Assembly (NCBI RefSeq): GCF_023073335.1
Contig: NZ_JADPJG010000002.1
Coordinates: 601,881 to 665,880 of the forward strand
Direction of reading: 5' to 3'
DNA length: 64,000 nucleotides
Origin: Bradyrhizobium sp. 21
Lineage (GTDB): Bacteria > Pseudomonadota > Alphaproteobacteria > Rhizobiales > Xanthobacteraceae
Shown here: in pieces, positions 53,902 through 61,619 of the stretch
Layout of the letters: the number at the start of each line of letters is the position of its first letter
Numbering within the stretch: position 1 is the stretch's first letter
Notes under the pieces: model-generated
What the model was told of the DNA's origin: nothing
Database searches by the model: none
What the model saw: only the letters and a program-made list of their open reading frames with translations
Position numbers and translations under genes: made by a program

Positions 53902-55129
53902 GCTGATGTTCTGCTCGCTGCTGACGATCCTGCCCGACTATCTCTACCGCCGCTATGCCCAGGGCAAGCGCTTCGGCAAGGAGATCACCTTCTTCTCGAT
54001 CTGGTACGAGCTGCGCTGGGGCATTACCGGCTGCCTGATGCTGACGGTGTCACTGATCACCATGATCTTCTATTTTCACCCCTCCGCAGAGTCGGCGACG
54101 CTCTATTACCGCACCGTGCCGATCGTGCCCGTAGGCGTCGCCGGCCGCGTCGCCGAAGTCAATGTCGGCTTCAGCGCGGCGGTGAAGCAGGGTGACGTTC
54201 TGTTCCGATTGGACAGTGCGAAGCAGGACGCTGCACTGGAGACCGCCAAGCGAAAGAGCGCCGAGGTGGACGCATCGCTGATCTCGGCACGGGCCGACGT
54301 CGTGAAGGCGGAGGCTCAGGTCGGGGAGGCGCAAGCGTCCTTGCAGCAGGCCAAGGACGAACTGGACGTGAAGAGCGAATTGCAGAAACGCAATCCCGGC
54401 ATCGTACCGCAGCGTGACATCGAGAAGCTCCAGGTGCTGGTCGATCAGCGGCAGTCCGGCGTCGACTCCGCGAATGCGTCCAAGGAATCGGCACTACTGC
54501 GTGTCTCCACGCTGCTGCCGGCCCAGAAGGCGAGCGCCGAGGCCGCGCTGGCGGAGGCGCAAGTGGAGGTCGACAGGACCACCATCCGTGCCGGTTTCGA
54601 CGGCCGCGTCGAGCAATTCCTCCTTCGCACCGGCGACGTCGTCAACCAGCTCCTACGGCCGGCGGGAGTCCTGATACCCGAAGGCGCTGGCCGGCGCAGC
54701 TTGCAGGCCGGTTTTGGCCAGATCGAGTCGGGGGTGATCAAGGAAGGGATGGTGGCGGAAGCGAGCTGCATTTCCAAACCCTGGGTGATCATCCCGATGG
54801 TGGTCACGTCCGTTCAGGACTACATCGCCGCCGGACAGTTCCAGGCGGGACAGCAACTGATCGAAGTACAGAATGCCGTCAAACCCGGCACGATTCTCGC
54901 GTTCCTGGAGCCGCTCTACAAGGGTGGGCTCGAAGGCGTCACGCCGGGCAGCAGCTGCATTGTCAATGCCTATACCAGCAATCACGAGGAGATCTCTGCC
55001 AAGGACACCTCGACCAGCCGTGCCATCGGGCTGCACGTCGTCGACGGTGTCGGCCTCGTGCACGCGCTGCTGCTGCGGATCCAGGCGCTGCTGCTGCCGA
55101 TCAAGACGTTGGTGCTGAGTGGTCACTAA
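53894..55129 (+). CDS. HlyD family periplasmic adaptor / secretion protein
   Basis: This 411-residue protein has an N-terminal membrane helix (ITGCLMLTVSLITMIFYF), a lipoyl/barrel-sandwich domain split by a long coiled coil (about residues 110-240) and the VDRTTIRAGFDGRVEQFLLR segment typical of HlyD/EmrA adaptors. It could form an efflux or export channel with an unknown partner. The ATG at 53894 has AAGGAG. No ABC or MFS pump gene is next to it, as for YiaV. Confidence 0.85.
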   Translation: MFELMFCSLLTILPDYLYRRYAQGKRFGKEITFFSIWYELRWGITGCLMLTVSLITMIFYFHPSAESATLYYRTVPIVPVGVAGRVAEVNVGFSAAVKQGDVLFRLDSAKQDAALETAKRKSAEVDASLISARADVVKAEAQVGEAQASLQQAKDELDVKSELQKRNPGIVPQRDIEKLQVLVDQRQSGVDSANASKESALLRVSTLLPAQKASAEAALAEAQVEVDRTTIRAGFDGRVEQFLLRTGDVVNQLLRPAGVLIPEGAGRRSLQAGFGQIESGVIKEGMVAEASCISKPWVIIPMVVTSVQDYIAAGQFQAGQQLIEVQNAVKPGTILAFLEPLYKGGLEGVTPGSSCIVNAYTSNHEEISAKDTSTSRAIGLHVVDGVGLVHALLLRIQALLLPIKTLVLSGH

Positions 55130-55224
55130 GCTCCGATGATTGCCTGTTCAGGGGCTGTCGCAACGGCCCGGTTAGAGTTAGAACTACGGCCAAGATCGGC
55201 CGGAAAGGCCGTCGAGGAAGCCGG

Positions 55225-57126
55225 ATGAGCGGGCGCATGCCCATGGTTTCGGTCAGGCTGTGGCCGATGGCGGCCGCGTGGCTTGGTCTTGGCCTGGTGC
55301 TGGCCGCGTGCATCCTGCCGGGGCCGGCCGGCGCCGTCGAGCTTGGCGAAGCCCGCTATCGCGAGCTCAAGCGCGTGTTGGTGCTGCATTCCTTCGGGCG
55401 GGAGTTCCTCCCCTGGAGCGAATTTGCGCGGAGCATCAAGGCCGATCTCGAGACGCAATCGCCATGGCCACTCGACATCCAGGAGCACACGCTGCTGTCC
55501 GCCCGGTTCAATAACCCCGGACCGGAAGAACCGTTTGTCGCGTATTTGCGCTCTCTGTACGAGAACCGCCCGCCCGACATCGTGATAAGCATCGGCGCTC
55601 CGGCCGGCAAGTTTGCGCAGAAATACCGCGAGCAACTGTTCCCGAACGCGCCCATGGTGATGACCGCCGTCGAGCAGCGCTTGGTCGATCATGCGGGGCT
55701 GACCGACAACGACACCGTGGTCTCCATCCGCAACGATTTCCAAGCATCGTTTCGCAGCATCCTGCAGGTCCTGCCTGATACCAACACGATCGTCGTGGTT
55801 CTCGGCGCTTCTCCGCTGGAGAAGTTCTGGCTCGATGAGGTCAAGAGGAATGCGAAGGTCCTCGAGAGCAAGGTCTCCTTCGAATGGTACGCGGGGCTTG
55901 CGTTCGAGGAGATCCTCAAGCGTGCGTCCAGGCTTCCCCCGCATTCGGTCCTGTTCTGGGGGCTGATGTCGGTCGACGGTACGGGCGTCACTCATGAAGG
56001 CGATACCGCTCTGCGCCGACTTCGGGCGGTCGCAAACGCGCCCATCTTTTCGTACCAGGACGCCTTCTTCGGAGGCGAAACCGTCGGTGGTCCCATGCAT
56101 TCGACGGCCGAAACAAGCCGCAAGACCGTCAGTGCGGTCATTCGGCTTCTTGCTGGTGAAAAGCCCGTCGATGTCAGGACTGAACCCATCCCGCTTGCAT
56201 CTCCACGTTATGATTGGCGGGAGATGCAGCGTTGGGGCATCAGCGCGAGCAATTTGCCCCCGGATAGCGAGATCCTTTTTCGCGAGCCGAGCGTCTGGGA
56301 ACGCTATCGCTGGCAGATGTTGATGATCACGTCCGTATTCCTGGTGCAGGCGGGTCTCATCAGCGGGCTGCTGCACGAGCGCCGGCGCCGCCGGGTTGCC
56401 GAGGTGGAATCGCGCCAGCGCCTTGCCGAACTCGCCCATGCCAACCGCTATTCGGCCGTCGGCGAGTTGACGACGTCGATCGCGCATGAACTGAACCAGC
56501 CGCTCGGCGCCATTCTCACCAACGCCGAGACGGCGGAGCTGATGCTCAAGGCCGACTTTCCCGACATCGGCGAGGTACGCCAGATTCTCGCAGATATCAG
56601 GCGCGACGATCATCGTGCGAGCGAGGTCATCCGCAGGTTGCGCAGTGTTCTCAAGAAGACGCCGTTCGAAATCAAGGGCATCGAACTCAACGACACGGTG
56701 CGGGAAGCGATCGATCTGGTGAAGGCCATTGCCCTGGGGCGGCGGATCACACTGACCTACCTGCCGACCCTTGCTAATCTGCACGTCAAGGGCGATCCGG
56801 TCCAGCTTCAACAGGTCGTTCTCAACGTCATCATCAATGCCATGGACGCGATCTCGGATACGGACGCCGGAAAACGCGAGGTCAACGTCGCGAGCGTGCG
56901 TGCCGGCGATCACGCCGAGATCAGGGTGACCGACACAGGCGCCGGAATCTTAGCCTCCGATCTCGCCAACGTCTTCAACCCGTTCTTTACGACCAAGCCG
57001 CAAGGCATGGGCATGGGGCTCGCGATCGCGAGGACCATCGTCGAAGCCCATCACGGCACGATTGCCGCGGCGAGCCAGGCCGCGGGCGGCGCGCTGTTCA
57101 CGATCCGGCTTCCGATCGCCCGTTGA
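55225..57126 (+). CDS. Sensor histidine kinase with a binding-protein-like periplasmic sensor
   Basis: This 633-residue protein has an N-terminal signal/anchor (WLGLGLVLAACILPGPAGA), a periplasmic sensor (about residues 50-345) that looks like a type I binding protein (ABC_sub_bind-like, FSYQDAFFGGETVGGPM), a membrane helix (WQMLMITSVFLVQAGLIS), and a kinase with His421 in the H-box (IAHELNQPLGAILTNAET) and an N-box (VLNVIINAMDAI). It lacks a receiver. It should autophosphorylate on His and signal to a separate regulator, perhaps one of those at 39946 or 40757. Confidence 0.88.
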   Translation: MSGRMPMVSVRLWPMAAAWLGLGLVLAACILPGPAGAVELGEARYRELKRVLVLHSFGREFLPWSEFARSIKADLETQSPWPLDIQEHTLLSARFNNPGPEEPFVAYLRSLYENRPPDIVISIGAPAGKFAQKYREQLFPNAPMVMTAVEQRLVDHAGLTDNDTVVSIRNDFQASFRSILQVLPDTNTIVVVLGASPLEKFWLDEVKRNAKVLESKVSFEWYAGLAFEEILKRASRLPPHSVLFWGLMSVDGTGVTHEGDTALRRLRAVANAPIFSYQDAFFGGETVGGPMHSTAETSRKTVSAVIRLLAGEKPVDVRTEPIPLASPRYDWREMQRWGISASNLPPDSEILFREPSVWERYRWQMLMITSVFLVQAGLISGLLHERRRRRVAEVESRQRLAELAHANRYSAVGELTTSIAHELNQPLGAILTNAETAELMLKADFPDIGEVRQILADIRRDDHRASEVIRRLRSVLKKTPFEIKGIELNDTVREAIDLVKAIALGRRITLTYLPTLANLHVKGDPVQLQQVVLNVIINAMDAISDTDAGKREVNVASVRAGDHAEIRVTDTGAGILASDLANVFNPFFTTKPQGMGMGLAIARTIVEAHHGTIAAASQAAGGALFTIRLPIAR

Positions 57127-57133
57127 CGGTATC

Positions 57134-57147
57134 TTGATCTCGATCAA
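57134..57147. promoter_or_regulatory. FixK/FNR box before the orphan binding-protein gene
   Basis: TTGATCTCGATCAA is a perfect palindrome of the FixK/FNR type. It starts eight bases after the kinase stop and is 97 bases before the ATG at 57231. Confidence 0.68.
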
Positions 57148-57230
57148 ACCTTGGGGTCGGCGAAGCCGTTTCCTTTTCGCGGTCGCGTGATGACCGGGAC
57201 CGGCGCGCGTTTTGGGGAGTGTGGGTGAGC

Positions 57231-58211
57231 ATGAGACGCCGTGAGTTCATGTTGCTGGCCGGCGCGGCGGCTGCGTTCCCGGCCGCGACGAAGGCCCAGG
57301 ACAGAATGCCGTTCGTCGGCGTGCTGACTGGCAATGTCGCCGGTGATCCCGGCGCGCAGATGCGGGTCGACGCCTTTCAGCAAGGGCTCGCCGATCGTGG
57401 CTGGATCGCCAACCAGAACTGCCGGTTCGAGGTGCGCTGGCCTGGGCCCAACCCGGCACGGCAGCAATTGGAGGCGCTCGAGCTCGTCGCCGCGGCACCT
57501 GACGTACTGCTTTCCACCAGCACGGGGACGACGCGCGCGCTGCGCGACGCGACGCAGCGGATCCCAATCGTCTTCGTGGGTCTCTCCGATCCGGTCGGGA
57601 CCGGCCTCGTCGCCAATCTGGCGCGGCCGACCGGGAATCTCACCGGCTTCTCGCTCTACGAGCACTCGATGAGCGGGAAGTGGCTGAGCCTTCTGAAGGA
57701 CATGGCGCCTGCGATGAGCAACGCCGCACTGCTGTTCAATCCGGACTCCTCGCCCTATGCGCCGTTCTACCTTCAGGCTGCGCATCAGATGGAAAACCGT
57801 CTGGGCCTCAAGGTCACCGGCGCCAGCGTCCGCAGTGGCGCCGAGATCGCGGGCGCGATCGAGACGGCGGCGCGCACCGGCGGCGGCCTCGTCGTCCTGC
57901 CGGATGGCGGCTTCTTCGGGACGCAGAGTGCGATGACGATCGCCCTTCTGGCGCAGCGGCACGTGCCCGCGATTTTCGCCGTCCGCTTCTACGCGGCGAA
58001 CGGCGGGCTGATGTCCTATGGCGCCGATCTCACCCAGCAGTTTCGTGACGGCGCGGGCTATGTCGATCGCCTCCTGCGCGGCGCCGAGGTCCGGACCCTG
58101 CCGGTCCAGTTCGCCACCATGTTCGAGCTCGTCATCAACATGAAGGCGGTCAATGCCCTCGGACTGACGGTACCGGGGCGGCTGCTGATGGAAGCCGAGC
58201 TGATCGAATGA
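57231..58211 (+). CDS. Orphan ABC_sub_bind substrate-binding protein
   Basis: This 326-residue protein has a Tat-like start (RRREFMLLAGAAAA) and the type I periplasmic-binding fold of the ABC_sub_bind (PF04392) class: MPFVGVLTGN, PIVFVGLSDPVGTGLVANLA, RPTGNLTGFSLY and DGAGYVDRLLRGAEVRTLPV. Binding proteins of this class usually serve ABC importers, but no permease or ATPase gene is nearby. It may present its ligand to the sensor kinase encoded directly upstream (inference). The ATG at 57231 has a GGGGAG site. Confidence 0.82.
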   Translation: MRRREFMLLAGAAAAFPAATKAQDRMPFVGVLTGNVAGDPGAQMRVDAFQQGLADRGWIANQNCRFEVRWPGPNPARQQLEALELVAAAPDVLLSTSTGTTRALRDATQRIPIVFVGLSDPVGTGLVANLARPTGNLTGFSLYEHSMSGKWLSLLKDMAPAMSNAALLFNPDSSPYAPFYLQAAHQMENRLGLKVTGASVRSGAEIAGAIETAARTGGGLVVLPDGGFFGTQSAMTIALLAQRHVPAIFAVRFYAANGGLMSYGADLTQQFRDGAGYVDRLLRGAEVRTLPVQFATMFELVINMKAVNALGLTVPGRLLMEAELIE

Positions 58212-58254
58212 AGCCCTGCTCTCGCGCTGCGGCGGTCGCGACGGCCGCGTTTCG

Positions 58255-58268
58255 TTGATCTCGATCAA
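58255..58268. promoter_or_regulatory. FixK/FNR box before the DUF3300 operon
   Basis: TTGATCTCGATCAA is identical to the box at 57134. It is 57 bases before the DUF3300 ATG at 58325, which predicts a short leader if the promoter is at -41.5. Confidence 0.7.
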
Positions 58269-58324
58269 CAAACGCGCGCGCTCGGGCCTGATCTTTCCAT
58301 ACTCGAAGTTCAAGGGAGGATGCG

Positions 58325-60040
58325 ATGTTCCGCTGCGGCAAGATCCTGATGTCGCTTGCGCTGGTGGTGGCGGTTCCTGCCGCTGCGATGGCTCAGGCCA
58401 CCGCGCCGGCGGCGCCGGCCACACAGGCGCCCCCAAGCACGCAAGCACAGCCCGCAAGCCCGCCTGCGCCGACGGCCGAGCTTCTCAAGCCGGAACAGCT
58501 CGAGGCCCTGGTCGCGCCGATCGCGCTTTATCCCGACGAGCTCCTCGCCAACGTGCTGGCGGCGTCGACCTATCCGCTCGAAGTGGTGCAGGCCGACCGC
58601 TGGCTGAAAGAGCGCAAGACCCTGAAAGGCGATGCGCTGAGGACCGAGGTGGACAAGCAGGGGTGGGACGACAGCGTCAAGGCGCTCGCCAGCACCGCCG
58701 AGGTCCTGACCATGATGAGCGACCAGCTCGAATGGACCAAGAAGCTCGGCGACGCCTTTCTCGCGCAGCAGCCCGACGTGATGGACGCCATCCAACGCCT
58801 GCGCAACAAGGCCTTCGACAACAAGAAGCTCGTCACCACCAAGCAGCAGAAGGTCAGCGTCCAGTCGCAGGAGGGCAAGCAGGTCGTCGTGATCCAGCAG
58901 GCCAATCCCTCCGAGATGTACGTGCCCTATTACGATCCCGCGACGGTTTACGGCAGCTGGCCCTATGCCGAGTATCCGCCGTCTTACTGGGGCTATCCGT
59001 CCTATATCGGCGCCGGCGTGGTGGCGGCCGGCCTTGCCTTCGGCACTGCCTGGGCGATCGGGCGCTGGGGCAATTACTGGGGCGGCGGCTGCAACTGGGG
59101 CAACCGCAACGTCTACGTCAATCATCGCAATACCAACATCAACACCGGCTGGCAGCACAACGCGGCGCATCGGGGGGGCGTGCGTTACAACAACGCCAAC
59201 GTCCAGCAGCGTTTCGGCAACAACAATCTGAAGGCCGGCGCGTCCGACCGGATGGATTTCCGCGGCCGTGATGGCAACCAGGTGCTGCGCCCGGATCAGG
59301 GAGCGCGCGACCGGGCGGGCGATCGCGCGGGAGACCGTGCCGGCGATCGTGCGGGAGATCGTGCGGGTGATCGCGCCGGCAATCGTGGCGATCGGCCTGG
59401 CGGTGGCGACCGCGCTGGCGCGGGCGATCGTGCCAAGGGCGGCGGTGACCGGGCCAAGGGCGCTAACAAGGGCGCCGGCGATCGCGCCAAGGCTGCAAAC
59501 CGAGCCGGTGGCAGTGGCAATCGGGCGGCTAACGCCAATCGTGGTGGTGGCGGCAATCGCGGCGGCGCGATGAACGTCTCCTCCGGCCGCTCGGCGGCCG
59601 CGGCATCCGCACGGGGACGCTCCAGCATGGCCAGCATGCCTCGCGGTGGCGGCGGTGGTGGACCGAGCATGGCCGGCCGTGGCGGCGGTGGCGGAATGTC
59701 GATGGGTGGCGGCGGTGGCTTCCGTGGTGGAGGCGGCGGCGGAGGCGGGCGTGGCGGTGGCGGTGGCGGCCGTCGTTCCGATATCGCGCTGAAGCACGAC
59801 ATCGTTCTGCTCGGCCATCTCGGCAGCGGCCTCGGCTATTACCGCTTCAGCTACATCGGCAGCGACAAGGCCTATGTCGGCGTCATGGCGCAGGAGGTCG
59901 AGCAGGTGATGCCGAATGCCGTCACGCGCGGCAGCGACGGATATCTGCGCGTCTATTACGAGAAGCTCGGACTGACATTCCGCACCTACCGCGACTGGCT
60001 CGCCGGCGGCGCGAAGATCCCTGCGGAGGTGACGCCATGA
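58325..60040 (+). CDS. DUF3300 protein with glycine-rich linker and S74-type self-cleaving chaperone domain
   Basis: This 571-residue exported protein has a signal peptide (SLALVVAVPAAAMAQ), then a DUF3300 domain (about 55-290; LVAPIALYPDELLANVLAAS, WDDSVKALA, MYVPYYDPATVYGSWP). A low-complexity region with Arg-Ala-Gly-Asp repeats (329-352) and Gly runs follows, ending in a C-terminal domain of about 85 residues (485-571) that resembles the Peptidase_S74 intramolecular chaperone of phage tail spikes. The Ser485 and Lys490 of SDIALKHDI match the Ser-Lys autocleavage dyad, and VGVMAQEVEQVMPNAV is the S74 core. The protein may cut itself before Ser485. It overlaps the DUF2950 gene by ATGA. Confidence 0.85.
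   Translation: MFRCGKILMSLALVVAVPAAAMAQATAPAAPATQAPPSTQAQPASPPAPTAELLKPEQLEALVAPIALYPDELLANVLAASTYPLEVVQADRWLKERKTLKGDALRTEVDKQGWDDSVKALASTAEVLTMMSDQLEWTKKLGDAFLAQQPDVMDAIQRLRNKAFDNKKLVTTKQQKVSVQSQEGKQVVVIQQANPSEMYVPYYDPATVYGSWPYAEYPPSYWGYPSYIGAGVVAAGLAFGTAWAIGRWGNYWGGGCNWGNRNVYVNHRNTNINTGWQHNAAHRGGVRYNNANVQQRFGNNNLKAGASDRMDFRGRDGNQVLRPDQGARDRAGDRAGDRAGDRAGDRAGDRAGNRGDRPGGGDRAGAGDRAKGGGDRAKGANKGAGDRAKAANRAGGSGNRAANANRGGGGNRGGAMNVSSGRSAAAASARGRSSMASMPRGGGGGGPSMAGRGGGGGMSMGGGGGFRGGGGGGGGRGGGGGGRRSDIALKHDIVLLGHLGSGLGYYRFSYIGSDKAYVGVMAQEVEQVMPNAVTRGSDGYLRVYYEKLGLTFRTYRDWLAGGAKIPAEVTP
59309..59380 (+). repeat. Six tandem 12-base repeats inside the DUF3300 gene
   Basis: Six near-identical 12-base units encode Asp-Arg-Ala-Gly (residues 329-352). 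The units differ at third codon positions, and further GDRA-like copies follow in degraded form to about base 59490. The repeat is in phase and can change length by whole tetrapeptides through slippage. Confidence 0.8.
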
Positions 60041-60954
60041 TCGGCTTGACATCGTTCCGCCGCGCGGTGATGCCTTGCATCATGGCGCTGGCGCTGCTTG
60101 GCTCCGCGGCACAGGCGCAGCAATCCTACAAGACACCGGAAGACGCCGCGGCAGCCCTCGCGGCAGCCGTCAAGAGCGGACCGGGCGACATTCTGAAAGT
60201 GCTCGGCAGGGCTGCCGAGGACATCGTCTCCTCCGGCGACGAGATCGCCGACAACGACATCCGCCAGCGCTTCACGTCGATGTACGATGCCAAGCACGGT
60301 ATCAAGGCCGAGGGCAACAAGACCGCCACCATGATCCTGGGACCGGACGATTTTCCGTTCCCGATCCCGCTGATCAATACCAAGGCGGGCTGGGAGTTCG
60401 ACACCGACGAAGGACGCATCGAGGTGCTGCGCCGGCGCATCGGCCGCAACGAGCTTGATGCAATCCAGACCGCGCTCGCCTATGTCGATGCGCAGAACGA
60501 CTATGCCGACAAGGACCGCGGCGAGGGCGCCGGCGTCTATGCACAGCATATCGTCTCCTCGCCCGGCAAAAAGGACGGCCTGTTCTGGCGCGACGACAGC
60601 GATCCGAGCCCGCTCGGCGCGCTGGCGGCCGAGGCCGCGAAGGAGGGCTATCGCGCCGGCGATGTCGGGCCGGCGCCGTATCACGGCTACTACTTCCACA
60701 TCCTCAAGGGGCAGGGTCCGGATGCGCCGGGCGGCGCGCTCAACTATGTCGTCAAGGGCAAGATGATCGGTGGCTTCGCGCTGATCGCCTGGCCGGCGGA
60801 ATACGGCAATTCCGGCGTGATGACTTTCCTGGTCAATCATGCCGGCAATGTCTACCAGAAGGATCTCGGCAAGCGCACGGAGTTCGTCGCCGAACGGACC
60901 ACCCTGTTCGATCCCGATCAGACCTGGAAGAAGGTCGATGCTGCAAAACCGTGA
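60037..60954 (+). CDS. DUF2950 family secreted protein
   Basis: This 305-residue protein has a signal peptide (ALALLGSAAQAQQ) and the DUF2950 layout: YKTPEDAAAALAAAVKSGPG, INTKAGWEFDTDEGR, ELDAIQTALAYVDAQNDYA and the late segment GYYFHILKGQGPDAPGGALN. Members are exported proteins of unknown role that often neighbour DUF3300. Its ATG overlaps the DUF3300 stop (ATGA). It is the second gene of the FixK-box operon. Confidence 0.9.
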   Translation: MIGLTSFRRAVMPCIMALALLGSAAQAQQSYKTPEDAAAALAAAVKSGPGDILKVLGRAAEDIVSSGDEIADNDIRQRFTSMYDAKHGIKAEGNKTATMILGPDDFPFPIPLINTKAGWEFDTDEGRIEVLRRRIGRNELDAIQTALAYVDAQNDYADKDRGEGAGVYAQHIVSSPGKKDGLFWRDDSDPSPLGALAAEAAKEGYRAGDVGPAPYHGYYFHILKGQGPDAPGGALNYVVKGKMIGGFALIAWPAEYGNSGVMTFLVNHAGNVYQKDLGKRTEFVAERTTLFDPDQTWKKVDAAKP

Positions 60955-60961
60955 ACGGGGA

Positions 60962-61429
60962 ATGGCGTCACGTCTGCATGTCTCGCGTCTGCATATATCG
61001 CGTCTGATCGCCATCGCACTCCTGGTGCTCGGGCTGGCTGCGCCGGGCACGCCGTCATTCGCGCAGGCCACTGGGCAGGTGCACGCCAGAATTGTCAAGG
61101 CCGGCCTCCTGATCGGCGGCGGTGTCGGCAGGGGCGTGCTGGCCTACCGCGGCAAGAGCTACGCCTTCAAAATCACCGGTTTGAGCTTCGGCATCACGGT
61201 CGGCGCCACCGTCGGCCGGCTCGATGGCTGGGCGTCGGGGATCGGCGAGGTCGAGGATTTTGCAGGAACATACAGCTCGGTCGGCGGCGGCTTTGCGCTG
61301 GTCGGCGGCGTCAACGGCGTTCAACTGCGCAACGAGAAGGGCGTCACCATCCTGCTTCAGGGGCCGAAGGCGGGACTCGAGCTTGCCGCAAATATCAGCC
61401 AGATCACGATTGCTTTCAGGCGACAGTGA
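60962..61429 (+). CDS. Small secreted protein of unknown family (paralogue of 51510-51944)
   Basis: This 155-residue protein has a signal peptide (LIAIALLVLGLAAPGTPSFA) and the pattern TGQVHARIVKAGLLIGGGVG, then RGVLAYRGKSYAF, as in the protein at 51510. It differs by a longer N-terminus and VEDFAGTYSSVGGGFALVGG in the middle. No family name is known to me. It ends the DUF3300/DUF2950 operon (7-base gap), so both copies of the family end a FixK-box transcript. Confidence 0.78.
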   Translation: MASRLHVSRLHISRLIAIALLVLGLAAPGTPSFAQATGQVHARIVKAGLLIGGGVGRGVLAYRGKSYAFKITGLSFGITVGATVGRLDGWASGIGEVEDFAGTYSSVGGGFALVGGVNGVQLRNEKGVTILLQGPKAGLELAANISQITIAFRRQ

Positions 61430-61473
61430 CAGAGTTGGCTCGGCGAGGTGCCGTCGCGTCAAGCGGAGCCGGT

Positions 61474-61611
61474 TCACCTCCCGAATGGATTGTCGCGCCG
61501 AGACCCGAGGCCGACCACGACCGTGCCGGCGTCGCGCAGCCAGCCGATCGCGATCGCATCCTGGGGCGCGAAAAAATCGGCGAACAGGCGCGAGCCCTGG
61601 GTCACGACGCG
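61474..61611 (-). pseudogene. Relic of an amidase gene
   Basis: A 45-codon frame on the minus strand, just after the MFS stop, reads TQGSRLFADFFAPQDAIAIG then WLRDAGTVVVGLG, which matches the amidase-signature family (GSRLFAD, AIA-LR-AGAVVVGKT). The catalytic Ser-Ser-Lys region and the rest of the roughly 460-residue enzyme are missing, and the frame ends in TGA after PFGR. It is a decayed fragment. Confidence 0.45.
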
Positions 61612-61619
61612 CTATTGAC

